A DNA stretch of 64,000 nucleotides from Brevundimonas denitrificans (GTDB lineage: Bacteria; Pseudomonadota; Alphaproteobacteria; Caulobacterales; Caulobacteraceae): positions 60,992 to 124,991 of the forward strand of contig NZ_BSOY01000001.1 of the NCBI RefSeq assembly GCF_030160755.1. The letters run 5' to 3'. A program made the translations under genes and the position numbers. Positions within the stretch are counted from its first letter, which is position 1. Every line of letters begins with the position of its first letter. The notes under the pieces were generated by a model, which worked only from the letters and a program-made list of their open reading frames with translations, made no database searches and was not told the DNA's origin. This document shows positions 1 to 7,356 of this stretch, one piece after another.

Positions 1-1287
1 GGCACGGCCGGCTCCCTGCTGCAGGCCGTCAACGAGCTCCAGCGTCAACAGAACCTCGAGCTGGCGGAACAGGCCCGCATCCTGACCGACACCCGGACCC
101 AGGCCCTCGCCTCGGCCCGCTCGAAGAGCCAGTTCCTGACCATCATGAGTCATGAGCTGCGCACGCCGATGAACGGCGTGCTGGCGGTGGCTGAACTGCT
201 TCGCCGCCAGCCTCTGAACGCCCAGTCCCACGCTCACATCAACACCATCGTGGAGTCGTCCGAGACCCTGCTGCGCATTCTCCAGGACGCCCTTGACCTG
301 TCACGCGCCGAAGCCGGCGAACTGGAGCTCCATCCGACGGCCACGCCCCTGCGCGCCCTGATGGACGACGTCCAGGCGGCCTGGGCTCCCCGGGCCTCCC
401 AGGACAATGTGACCCTGATGGTGAGCTATGAGGGCGACACCGAACTGGCCGCCGTAGTCGATGGCGCGCGGGTGACCCAGCTGTTCAACAACCTGATCGG
501 CAACGCGCTCAACTTCGCTCGCAACGGCGTGGTCGAGGCCGGTCTGAAAGCCGTCGCCGACGGCGACCGCATCCGCCTGGAAGCCCGTGTCCGCGACGAC
601 GGCGCCGGTATCGACGCCGATCGCATCGACGCGATCTTCGAGCCCTTCGTGCACGGCTCGGGTCAGGACGGCGCGGGTCTCGGCCTGGCCATCTGCCGCC
701 AGATCATCGACCGGATGGGCGGCCGCATCTGGGCCGAGAACAATCCGGGCCGCGGCGCGACCTTCGCCTTCGACCTGGACGTCGAACGGACCCAGGTCGA
801 GGCCGCCGCGACCTCCAATGTCGAGAGCCTTGGCGGCGACGGCGATCTCGCGCGCAATCCCCATATTCTGATCGTCGACGACAACGCCACCAACCGCGTG
901 GTGGCCCAGGCCCTGTGCGAGATGTTCGGCTGCACCTCCGAAACTGCGGAGGACGGCGTCGAAGCCCTTGAGGCCGTGCAGGAGCGCCGCTTCGACCTGA
1001 TCCTGATGGACATCAAGATGCCGCGCATGGACGGCGTCCAGGCGACCCAGGCGATCCGCGCCCTGCCCGGCCCGGCGCGCGACATCCCCATCGTCGCCCT
1101 GACCGCCAACGCCGATCCCGATGATGCGAAGAAATATCTCACCATCGGCATGGCCGCCGTCGTCGAGAAGCCGATCAAGCCGGAACGGCTGCGCATGGCC
1201 ATGAACCTCGCGCTGGAACAGGCCGCTGCGGCCGCCGACGTCGAGATCGCTCCGGAGCGCCAGCGCAAGGGTCGCTCGGCGGCCTGA
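1..1287 (+). CDS. Hybrid sensor histidine kinase (5'-truncated by the window edge)
   Basis: The reading frame is open from base 1, so the N-terminal sensor part lies outside the window. A short helical linker leads into the H-box SHELRTPMNG, whose phosphorylatable His is at about 151-153. The ATPase domain follows with N-box (NNLIGNAL), G1 (DDGAGID) and G2 (GAGLGLAI). A C-terminal receiver domain has LIVDDN, phosphoacceptor Asp in LMDIKMPRMDG and conserved Lys in VEKPI. This is a hybrid kinase that would autophosphorylate on His and pass phosphate to its own receiver. The signal and the downstream phosphotransferase cannot be deduced. The next gene starts 60 bases later on the same strand and is metabolic, so it gives no clue to the signal. 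Confidence 0.93.
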   Translation, partial: GTAGSLLQAVNELQRQQNLELAEQARILTDTRTQALASARSKSQFLTIMSHELRTPMNGVLAVAELLRRQPLNAQSHAHINTIVESSETLLRILQDALDLSRAEAGELELHPTATPLRALMDDVQAAWAPRASQDNVTLMVSYEGDTELAAVVDGARVTQLFNNLIGNALNFARNGVVEAGLKAVADGDRIRLEARVRDDGAGIDADRIDAIFEPFVHGSGQDGAGLGLAICRQIIDRMGGRIWAENNPGRGATFAFDLDVERTQVEAAATSNVESLGGDGDLARNPHILIVDDNATNRVVAQALCEMFGCTSETAEDGVEALEAVQERRFDLILMDIKMPRMDGVQATQAIRALPGPARDIPIVALTANADPDDAKKYLTIGMAAVVEKPIKPERLRMAMNLALEQAAAAADVEIAPERQRKGRSAA

Positions 1288-1347
1288 AGCTCCCGTTGAG
1301 GACGGGGCGCCCTTGCGCTCCTGTCCCGACGGACCGAGAAGCGGACG

Positions 1348-1821
1348 ATGCAGTCTCCGATCCTCGACCTTCTTCCCCAGCTGGCCGCCGGCGCGGCCCA
1401 TACTCATGCGCTGGGCTTCGTCTATGACAGTGTCGACGGCGATCGGGTCCGAATCCGTGCGCCATGGCGCGAGGACCTTGTCGGCGATCCGGACACCGGC
1501 GTGCTGTCGGGCGGTCTGGTCACCACCCTGCTGGATCATGTCGGGGGGCTGGCGGTGTGGATCGCCCTCGGGCGTTTCGAATCGATCGCGACGCTGGATC
1601 TGCGCGTCGACTATATGCGGGCGGCCGAGGCGCGGCGCGATCTGGTCGCGGAGGCGCGCTGCTACCACCTGACCCGGTCGGTCGCCTTCGTTCGGGCCTG
1701 GGCCTTCGAGGACAGTCCCGACGACCCCGTCGCCGCGGCCCAGAGCGCCTATATGCTGTCCTCGAGCCGCAGCCGTGGGCTCGGCGCCAATCTCAGGATC
1801 GCCCCGGAGGCGGGTCGATGA
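1348..1821 (+). CDS. PaaI-family hotdog thioesterase, first of a pair
   Basis: This 157-residue protein has the hotdog-fold thioesterase pattern: a SGGLVTTLLDHVGG segment in the middle, where the Asp lies at the usual catalytic position on the central helix, then a beta-rich stretch with LDLRVDYMRAA. Family members hydrolyse acyl-CoA thioesters, and the substrate here cannot be told. The ATG is preceded by a purine-rich stretch (GAGAAGCGGA). The stop codon overlaps the start of the next gene in an ATGA, so the two are almost certainly co-transcribed and translationally coupled. The second gene encodes a related hotdog protein, which suggests a tandem duplication or a two-subunit enzyme. Confidence 0.85.
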   Translation: MQSPILDLLPQLAAGAAHTHALGFVYDSVDGDRVRIRAPWREDLVGDPDTGVLSGGLVTTLLDHVGGLAVWIALGRFESIATLDLRVDYMRAAEARRDLVAEARCYHLTRSVAFVRAWAFEDSPDDPVAAAQSAYMLSSSRSRGLGANLRIAPEAGR

Positions 1822-2216
1822 GCGACCTGCTGGACCGCCTGCCCTACGCCCGGTTTCTGGGCCTGACGACCGCGAGCGAGGGGCAGATCCTGACCGTCAC
1901 CATGCCGTTCGACCAGAAGCTGATCGGCAACCCGATCCTGCCGGCCCTGCACGGCGGATCGACCGCCGCCTTGCTCGAGCTGACGGCCGTCGCCCAGGTC
2001 GCCGCGCTGTATCCCCGGTTGCGGCTGCCGAGACCGATCAATGTCACCGTGGCCTATCTACGCTCGGGTCGCCCGGTCGACGTCCATGCCCGCGCGCGGA
2101 TCAGCAAGGCCGGACGCACCGTGGCCCACGTTCTGGCCGAGGCCTGGCAGGACGACGAGGCGCAGCCCATCGCCGCCCTCACCGCGCATTTCCTGATGGC
2201 CGAAGACGACCTTTAG
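1818..2216 (+). CDS. PaaI-family hotdog thioesterase, second of a pair
   Basis: A 132-residue hotdog-fold protein whose ATG at 1818 overlaps the stop of the upstream thioesterase. The central helix region reads LHGGSTAALLELTAV, so the acidic residue is Glu where the first copy has Asp. The following INVTVAYLRSGRP matches the strand region of the family. It probably hydrolyses an acyl-CoA, or forms a hetero-oligomer with its neighbour. It is clearly homologous to the upstream gene but diverged, so the duplication is old. The substrate is unknown. Confidence 0.85.
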   Translation: MSDLLDRLPYARFLGLTTASEGQILTVTMPFDQKLIGNPILPALHGGSTAALLELTAVAQVAALYPRLRLPRPINVTVAYLRSGRPVDVHARARISKAGRTVAHVLAEAWQDDEAQPIAALTAHFLMAEDDL

Positions 2217-2247
2217 TTGTTTTTGAGCGCAGCCTATGCTGGTATTT

Positions 2248-2270
2248 CTCCGTGACGCGAGGTCACGGAG
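2248..2270 (+). promoter_or_regulatory. Hairpin overlapping the ribosome binding site of the 2280 gene
   Basis: CTCCGTGAC and GTCACGGAG form a perfect 9-bp inverted repeat around a 5-base GCGAG loop. The right arm contains the GGAG of the Shine-Dalgarno run GGAGAGG (2267-2273) for the ATG at 2280. If transcribed, the stem would hide the ribosome binding site, so control of translation by temperature, ligand or a protein is possible. It lacks a following T run, so it does not look like a terminator for the thioesterase operon. A DNA operator is an alternative reading. Confidence 0.6.
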
Positions 2271-2279
2271 AGGATCAAC

Positions 2280-2669
2280 ATGACCAGACTATCCGTTGGT
2301 GAAGCTCTAGCCGCCCGCCTCTACGCCGCCGAAACCGCGATCGACCAGGCCCTGATCGAAACCGCGACCCTGGCGGCGGCCCTGCCCGCAGCGCGGGCCG
2401 ACGCGTGGGTGTCCGCCGTGACGGGCCAGCGAGCATTTGCAGGAACGGCGGCCACCATTAGCGCCCTGGCGGACGCGCGGGCCCACATCGTCCAGACCCA
2501 CAACACCCTGACAGCCCTCGCCCGCAAGCTGGGGCTGGAAGCCCTGGCCGTCGGGCCGATGGACAAGCCGGGCGACGGCCCGCCGATCGGCGGTGGAGGC
2601 GGCGACGGCGCCGGGATCGGGCCGGACATGGTGAACAAATCACTACCAGGCGAGGCGGCGATATGTTAA
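2280..2669 (+). CDS. Small helical protein of unknown function, first of a tandem pair
   Basis: A 129-residue, Ala-rich, probably all-helical protein with no signal peptide or membrane segment. I recognise no family. It aligns over most of its length with the protein encoded at 2703: both begin MTR, share LYA-E-A-D-A, a VSAV-G block and a C-terminal LG-A-A-GP-(2)-KP. The last 35 residues form a Gly-rich tail specific to this copy. The start is set by a strong GGAGAGG, which sits in a hairpin (2248-2270). The stop TAA lies inside a TTAA that begins a possible CtrA-type box upstream of the second copy. Confidence 0.8.
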   Translation: MTRLSVGEALAARLYAAETAIDQALIETATLAAALPAARADAWVSAVTGQRAFAGTAATISALADARAHIVQTHNTLTALARKLGLEALAVGPMDKPGDGPPIGGGGGDGAGIGPDMVNKSLPGEAAIC

Positions 2670-2680
2670 CGGGTTGTTCA
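2666..2680 (+). promoter_or_regulatory. Possible CtrA-like box upstream of the 2703 gene
   Basis: TTAA-N7-TTCA matches the Caulobacter CtrA consensus TTAA-N7-TTAA at 7 of 8 positions, and lies 23 bases before the ATG at 2703. It also contains the stop codon of the upstream gene. One mismatched copy can occur by chance, so this is only a candidate for cell-cycle control. Confidence 0.25.
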
Positions 2681-2702
2681 CTAGTTTCAGTGGGAGCCAT
2701 TC

Positions 2703-3038
2703 ATGACCAGGACGGAAATCATCGCCAGCGTCGCTGACGATCTGTACGCGTCCGAGCAAGCGCTCGACGCCGCCATCGCTCGCGCCACCACCTTGGTGCA
2801 GTCGATGATCGCCTCGCGCGCCAGCCTGAACGTTTCGGCCGTCGCCGGCGCTGAAGCGCAGGCCAAGGCTCTCGAGGCCATCGCCAGCCTCGGCGTCGCC
2901 CGTCAGGCCATGGTCGCCTGCCACGAACAACTGGCGAAGGATCACCGCCGTCTGGGCTTCGGTGCCTTCGCCGGTCCGTTCGAGGACAAGCCCGAGAAGC
3001 CGCCGACCACGGGCGAGCGCCTCCTCCGCGCTGTATAA
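2703..3038 (+). CDS. Small helical protein of unknown function, second of a tandem pair
   Basis: A 111-residue soluble, predicted helical protein without a recognised domain. It is a diverged paralogue of the 2280 product: shared features are LYA-E at the N-terminus, a VSAV-G block near residue 45 and the FGAFAGP-EDKP tail that matches LEALAVGP-MDKP. It lacks the Gly-rich extension of the first copy. A GGGAG motif sits 7 bases before the ATG. The gap to the previous gene is only 33 bases, so the pair is probably read together. No role can be assigned. The abundance of Ala, Gln and Ser suggests a helical bundle. Confidence 0.8.
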   Translation: MTRTEIIASVADDLYASEQALDAAIARATTLVQSMIASRASLNVSAVAGAEAQAKALEAIASLGVARQAMVACHEQLAKDHRRLGFGAFAGPFEDKPEKPPTTGERLLRAV

Positions 3039-3091
3039 TTCGAGGTAATGTCAGCGACCGGTCATTTCCCCGGCTGCTGGCTTCAGGCATT

Positions 3092-3124
3092 ATCGCCTCC
3101 ACGCTGATTGGCCGTGGGGGCGAT
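3092..3124 (+). promoter_or_regulatory. Hairpin overlapping the ribosome binding site of the 3128 gene
   Basis: ATCGCCTCCACG (3092-3103) pairs with CGTGGGGGCGAT (3113-3124) over 12 bp with one G-U wobble and a 9-base loop. The right arm contains the GGGGG that acts as Shine-Dalgarno sequence for the GTG start at 3128. This resembles the arrangement at 2248-2270 but with unrelated sequence. It would block translation unless opened, and there is no U tract to make it a terminator. Confidence 0.6.
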
Positions 3125-3127
3125 TCT

Positions 3128-3556
3128 GTGCTTGAGACTATCTATTCACAGGTAGGCGCCGCGATTGCGATACTCGTTGTGATCTTCGCCTTCACGAAGG
3201 GCGACGAGCCCGAACGCCTCGCAAGCGCAGCTTTCGGACTGGTCATTCTGGTCGGAATGGTCGTCCCGATCAGCCGCCACACCGGTGGTACGCGATGGGG
3301 ACTGATGAGCCTCGACGTCCTCTTGCTGGCCGTTCTCTGCGGTCTCGCCTGGCACAGCCGCCGGGGCTGGCTGGTCTGGGCCTCTGCCTTCCAGAGCCTG
3401 ATCGTCACCGGCCACATCCTTGTGCTGGCTGAGCTGCGCCCGCCGGGCCACGCCCTCGCCACCGTCAACAACATGTCCAACTACGGCCTTCTTATCGCGC
3501 TCGCCGTCGGCACCTTCTGGGCATGGCAGGAACGCCGCGCGGCCGGACTCAAGTAG
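3128..3556 (+). CDS. Small multi-pass membrane protein, first of a tandem pair
   Basis: A 142-residue protein with four or five hydrophobic segments at about residues 9-23, 31-49, 59-75, 80-102 and 117-131, so an inner-membrane protein. The start is a GTG. The signature FAF-KGDEPER after the first helix and the C-terminal G-F-AW-ER-AAGL are shared with the protein encoded at 3599, which shows a tandem duplication. I do not recognise a family or catalytic motif. The ribosome binding site lies in a 12-bp hairpin. The pair follows another pair of unknown paralogues, so the four genes may form one functional locus. Confidence 0.8.
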   Translation: MLETIYSQVGAAIAILVVIFAFTKGDEPERLASAAFGLVILVGMVVPISRHTGGTRWGLMSLDVLLLAVLCGLAWHSRRGWLVWASAFQSLIVTGHILVLAELRPPGHALATVNNMSNYGLLIALAVGTFWAWQERRAAGLK

Positions 3557-3598
3557 GCCGGTCTGCCTGATCGAAGCCGTCAGCGAGAGACGAAGCGA

Positions 3599-4027
3599 TT
3601 GTTTGACACCCTGCAGACCCAGATCGGGGCCGCGATCACAGTCGTGGTCATCGCGTTCGCCTTTCTGAAGGGCGACGAACCAGAGCGGGTCGGCGGCGGC
3701 GCCTATGTGCTGGCCTGGTTCGCCAGCTTGCTGATGCAGGACGACGGCGGCGGAGGCGGCGTCTCCTGGGGGCTTACCGCCACGGATATCGTGCTGCTTT
3801 GCGTCTATGCGGCGCTGGCCTGGAAATCCAGGCGGGCCTGGCCGGTCTGGGCTTCAGGCCTGCAGTCCCTGATTGTCATGAGCCACCTTCTGACCTTCGT
3901 CGATATCCGCCCGCCTCTCATGGCCTTCTATGCGGTGATCAACGTGTCGAGCTACGGCATCCTTCTGGTCATCGCCATCGGCACGTTCCAGGCTTGGCGC
4001 GAACGACAGGCTGCTGGCCTGGAATGA
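3599..4027 (+). CDS. Small multi-pass membrane protein, second of a tandem pair
   Basis: A 142-residue membrane protein, the same length as its upstream neighbour and clearly paralogous: both have QIGAA or QVGAA near the N-terminus, FAF-KGDEPER, W-VWAS-QSLIV in the penultimate helix and a C-terminal ERQAAGL or ERRAAGL. A Gly-rich loop (DDGGGGGVSWG) replaces the second inter-helix region of the first copy. The start is a TTG preceded by GCGAGAGACG. The function is unknown. The conserved charged DEPER after helix 1 would face one side of the membrane and is the best candidate for an interaction site. Confidence 0.8.
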   Translation: MFDTLQTQIGAAITVVVIAFAFLKGDEPERVGGGAYVLAWFASLLMQDDGGGGGVSWGLTATDIVLLCVYAALAWKSRRAWPVWASGLQSLIVMSHLLTFVDIRPPLMAFYAVINVSSYGILLVIAIGTFQAWRERQAAGLE

Positions 4028-4101
4028 TCCAGGGGCGTTGAGCTCTCAGGCTTTTATTCCTAGACTGCCGCTGAATCGGCCCTCCGGCCGCGGCGAACCC
4101 C

Positions 4102-4737
4102 ATGCCCCTGTCCCATGCCCAGCTCTGGAAGGCGATCGATGCACTCGCCCGGCAGGAGGGGCTCAGCGTCTCGGCCCTGGCCAAACGGGCCGGTCTGGAC
4201 GCCACCAGTTTCAACCCGTCCAAACGGTTCGGGCCGGGCGAGCCGGCGCGGCCACGATGGCCCTCGACGGAAAGCCTGATCCGGATCCTGTCGGCGACGG
4301 GCCTGTCGCTCGGCGAGTTCGCGGCCCTGGCCCGGGATGCGGCGGAACGGCCCTCGACCGTGCCCATGCTGGGCATGGCCCAGGCGGGACAGAACGGCTT
4401 CTTCGACGATGCAGGCCTGCCGGTCGGCGACGGCTGGGAACAGACCGACCTGCCCCGCCCCAGGGACAGTTTGCTGAGCCTGCGCATCGTCGGCGACTCC
4501 ATGGCCCCGCTGTATCGCGAGGGCGACCGGGTCATCGTCGACCGGGAGGCGACCGAGGTTCGCAAGGGCGACCGGGTGGTGGTGCGCACCACAGGCGGCG
4601 AGACCCTGGCGAAGGAGGTCGCGGCCCTGACGGCGGGGGTTGTCACCCTCGTCTCGGTCAATCCGGCCTATCCGCCGCGCACGGTGCACCGGGGCGACAT
4701 CGTCTGGATAGGCCGAATCCTCTGGGTCAGCCAATAG
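4102..4737 (+). CDS. S24-family (LexA/CI-like) transcriptional regulator with N-terminal HTH
   Basis: A 211-residue protein. Residues 1-75 resemble a helix-turn-helix DNA-binding domain (LSVSALAKRAGLDATSF). The C-terminal half is an S24 peptidase domain: catalytic Ser133 in GDSMAPLYREGDRVIV and Lys171 in ETLAKEV, spaced 38 residues as in LexA. An Ala95-Gly96 pair upstream of Ser133 matches the self-cleavage bond. All elements for RecA-stimulated autocleavage are therefore present, although many chromosomal members act without cleavage. It is not LexA itself, whose HTH is different. It follows the two paralogue pairs on the same strand, so it could regulate them, but this is inference. No phage genes surround it. 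Confidence 0.85.
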   Translation: MPLSHAQLWKAIDALARQEGLSVSALAKRAGLDATSFNPSKRFGPGEPARPRWPSTESLIRILSATGLSLGEFAALARDAAERPSTVPMLGMAQAGQNGFFDDAGLPVGDGWEQTDLPRPRDSLLSLRIVGDSMAPLYREGDRVIVDREATEVRKGDRVVVRTTGGETLAKEVAALTAGVVTLVSVNPAYPPRTVHRGDIVWIGRILWVSQ

Positions 4738-4771
4738 GCCTCGGCCGCGGTCAGGCAGAGAGCGATGCGCC

Positions 4772-4810
4772 AAAGAAAAGACCGCCCCTTCCGGAGCGGC
4801 CTCTTCATTT
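4772..4810. terminator. Bidirectional intrinsic terminator between convergent genes
   Basis: Bases 4780-4788 pair with 4793-4801 (9 bp with two wobbles, TTCC loop). On the minus strand the stem is followed by TTTTCTTT, so it terminates the SH3-domain gene. On the plus strand it is followed by TCTTCATTT and may also stop transcription of the S24 regulator. Confidence 0.7.
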
Positions 4811-4828
4811 CGCGGTGGTGCGACGCGC

Positions 4829-5302
4829 CTAGTTGGCGGCGACGTAGCGGGCGTTGACCCAGCCCCCGCCGGCGATCTGGACCCATTCGCCCTGCGAACC
4901 GATGGCGCTGAAGGGCTGGCCGGCGCGCAGTGTGCCGGACTGGCGATAGTTGGTGCCGGGACCCGAGCGGATGCGCAGGTTCGAGGTGGCGCGATAGGCG
5001 CCGCCCGAACTGGCGCTGGTGGCGCGGGCCCGTTGCTGGTTGCAGCCGATGTAGGAACCGGCGGCTGCGCCGGCGCCCGCGCCGACCACGGCGCCGAGGG
5101 TGCGTTCATTGTCCGACACCTGGCTGCCGGCCAGGGCGCCGAGCACGCCGCCGATCACGGCGCCGGCGCGTTGGCGTCCGCCGGGGGCATCGCAGTTGGT
5201 GACGCCGTTGGCCTGCTGGGCCATCGAGACGGTCGGGACCGCCGTAACCAGCGCGGCCAGGGCGGCGGCGGTGGCCAGGGTGGTGTTCATGATCTTCGAC
5301 AT
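4829..5302 (-). CDS. Exported SH3-domain protein with glycine-zipper segment
   Basis: The ATG at 5302 is preceded by GGAGAG, which rules out the start 12 bases further up because that stretch contains the ribosome binding site. The 157-residue product has a Sec signal peptide ending near SMAQQ, a glycine-zipper segment (AGAVIGGVLGALAGS and a second GAVVGAGAGAAAG) typical of envelope-associated proteins, then a bacterial SH3 domain (LRIRSGPGTNYRQSGTL, GEWVQIAGGGWVNARYV). Such SH3 domains bind peptidoglycan or proteins. The likely site is the periplasm or outer membrane. A terminator follows directly. The specific role is unknown. Confidence 0.85.
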   Translation of the reverse strand: MSKIMNTTLATAAALAALVTAVPTVSMAQQANGVTNCDAPGGRQRAGAVIGGVLGALAGSQVSDNERTLGAVVGAGAGAAAGSYIGCNQQRARATSASSGGAYRATSNLRIRSGPGTNYRQSGTLRAGQPFSAIGSQGEWVQIAGGGWVNARYVAAN

Positions 5303-5427
5303 GGCTCTCTCCATTTCATCGAGGTTGGTCGATGGCAGGGAGAATGCACGACCGCGGATGAAGGCTCCCGGAGCCGCGTCGTTATGTTCGGTTCATCTAC
5401 GTTAGCGAGCCCAGCGCCGCCTTATTG

Positions 5428-7101
5428 TCACGCTTCGGCCAGTCGCCCGTTGGCGCCGGCCTCGATCAGCTCAATCGTCTCCGGGAGGCCGTAGATGGCG
5501 GCGAACGAGCCGAACCGCGGACCCTGGGATGCGCCCAGCAGCACCTCGTAGAGCGCTCCGAACCAGGAACGCAGCGGTTCGAAGGCGTGGTCCTTGCCGA
5601 CGGCGTAGACCTCGGTCTGGATCAGCTCGCCGTCGGTCGTATCGGCCGGCAGGGCCTTCAGCCGCGCCGCGAGGTCGAGCAGGGCCGCCTTCTCCCTGTC
5701 GTCCGGCGCGCGATACGACTTCGTCGGCTTCACGAAGTCCTCGTAATAGTTCAGCGCATGGCCCATCAGCCGGTCGAGCAACGGCTCGCTGGCCGGGGTC
5801 GCGTCCGGCAGATATTTGGCGAAATAGGCCCACAGCTGGTCCTTGTTCGACGCATTGGCCACGGCGACGAGGTTCAGCAACAGGGCGAAGGACACCGGCG
5901 AGGTGTGCGTCGGCGGCGATCCGGCGTGGATCGACCAGACGGCGTTGTCGATCCGCTTGGCCGGCTCCTGCGTCTTGTACGCCTCGATGAAGGCCAGATA
6001 GTCGTCGATGGCCCGCGGGATGACGTTGAAATGCAGGCTCTTGGCCGATTTCGGCGACTGGAACATGTACCAGCTCAGCGACTCCGGCGTGCCGTAGCGC
6101 AGCCATTCGTCCATGGTCAGGCCATTGCCTTTGGACTTGGAGATCTTCTTCCCCTCGACGTCGAGGAAAAGCTCGTAGTTGAACCCCTCGGGCGGCGCGC
6201 CGCCCAGGGCGCGGCAGACCTTGGAGCTTTCGCGCACGCTCTCGATCAGGTCCTTGCCCGACATCTCATAGTCGACGTCCAGCGCCGTCCAGCGCATGGC
6301 CCAGTCGGGCTTCCACTGCAGCTTCACATGACCGCCCGTGACCGGAACCTCGGTGCGGCCGCCGGCGGGGTCGTCGAAGACGATGGTCCCCTTCTCCACG
6401 TCCCGCTCCAGCGTCGGCACCTGCAGCACATGGCCGGTGACGGGGCTGATGGGCAGGAAGGGCGAATAGGTTTCACGGCGCTCGGGGCCCAGCGTCGGCA
6501 GCATGATGGCCTGCACGGCGTCGAACCGCTCCAGCAGGGTCAGCAGGGTCGCGTCGAAGCGGCCGGATTTGTACTGTTCCGTCGACGACAGGAATTCGTA
6601 CTCAAAGCCGAAGCCGTCGAGGAAGGCGCGCAGGCGGGCGTTGTTGTGGGCGCCGAAGCTGTCGTGCGTCCCGAACGGATCGCGCACCACGGTCAGCGGC
6701 TTGTGCAGATCCTCGGCCAGCATCTCCGGATTGGGAATGCCCTCCGGAACCTTGCGTAGCCCGTCCATGTCGTCCGAGAAGGCGATCAGCCGCGTCGGCC
6801 AGTGGTCGCCGGTCAGGGCGCGGAAGGCGTTGCGCACCATGGTCGTGCGCGCCACCTCGCCGAAGGTGCCCATATGCGGCAGGCCGGACGGACCGTAACC
6901 GGTCTCGAAGATGACAGGCTTCTGCAAGGCTTCGAAGGTCGCCAGCGCCTCATCCGCCTTGCCGGCGTCGATCAGCAGCTTCGCTGCATTCCGCTCGGCG
7001 TCGCTGAGCCGCTTCTTCAGCACATGGGCCAGAAGATTGCGGGCCTGTTCGAACGGCCAGGATTTGGCCTCGCGCGCGAGGGGTTCGAGGGAGTGCAGCA
7101 T
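5428..7101 (-). CDS. lysK: Lysyl-tRNA synthetase, class I
   Basis: A 557-residue class I LysRS, which charges tRNA-Lys with lysine using ATP. The class I signatures are HMGT at residues 76-79 (the HIGH motif) in a [11 protein letters not shown] context and KISKS at 319-323 (KMSKS). Most bacteria use the unrelated class II enzyme. The class I form is typical of archaea, alphaproteobacteria and spirochaetes. The start ATG at 7101 gives the usual family N-terminus, and the open frame upstream of it is not conserved coding. A tRNA-Lys(TTT) gene lies 5 kb away. It diverges from hsp20 across a 255-base region. Confidence 0.95.
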   Translation of the reverse strand: MLHSLEPLAREAKSWPFEQARNLLAHVLKKRLSDAERNAAKLLIDAGKADEALATFEALQKPVIFETGYGPSGLPHMGTFGEVARTTMVRNAFRALTGDHWPTRLIAFSDDMDGLRKVPEGIPNPEMLAEDLHKPLTVVRDPFGTHDSFGAHNNARLRAFLDGFGFEYEFLSSTEQYKSGRFDATLLTLLERFDAVQAIMLPTLGPERRETYSPFLPISPVTGHVLQVPTLERDVEKGTIVFDDPAGGRTEVPVTGGHVKLQWKPDWAMRWTALDVDYEMSGKDLIESVRESSKVCRALGGAPPEGFNYELFLDVEGKKISKSKGNGLTMDEWLRYGTPESLSWYMFQSPKSAKSLHFNVIPRAIDDYLAFIEAYKTQEPAKRIDNAVWSIHAGSPPTHTSPVSFALLLNLVAVANASNKDQLWAYFAKYLPDATPASEPLLDRLMGHALNYYEDFVKPTKSYRAPDDREKAALLDLAARLKALPADTTDGELIQTEVYAVGKDHAFEPLRSWFGALYEVLLGASQGPRFGSFAAIYGLPETIELIEAGANGRLAEA

Positions 7102-7205
7102 GGCAGGGGTTTGGCGCGTCGGATCGCGGGGGTCAATGCAGACGGCAGGCGCTGACTGCGACGAATTTTTTCGTTTCCGGCCGCCCTTCACCCCTTGCAG
7201 CCGCC

Positions 7206-7217
7206 GGAGTCGACTCC
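7206..7217. promoter_or_regulatory. 12-bp perfect palindrome in the lysK/hsp20 divergent region
   Basis: GGAGTCGACTCC is a perfect palindrome lying 105 bases upstream of the lysK start and 140 bases upstream of hsp20. A dimeric regulator could bind it. No known motif is recognised and chance cannot be excluded in GC-rich DNA. Confidence 0.3.
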
Positions 7218-7248
7218 AGATTCCGCATCGCCGGGCCCGGAGTCCGGC

Positions 7249-7264
7249 CGTCCCGGCCGGGACG
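7249..7264. promoter_or_regulatory. 16-bp perfect palindrome upstream of hsp20
   Basis: CGTCCCGGCCGGGACG reads the same on both strands over 16 bases, 93 bases before the hsp20 ATG. It may be an operator, or a hairpin in the hsp20 leader if transcription begins upstream. No T run follows, so it is not an obvious terminator. Confidence 0.35.
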
Positions 7265-7356
7265 TCCTCATGATCAACCGTCAACCGGGCGGGGTGAACT
7301 GGGGAGCGGGTCGGTCCCGCCACGCTCATCCTGCCCACAGCAAAGGAGCTTGCGAG

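Noticed and set aside
4102..4737. S24 regulator as a prophage remnant
   Set aside because: No integrase, attachment repeats or phage structural genes are nearby, and codon use looks like its neighbours.
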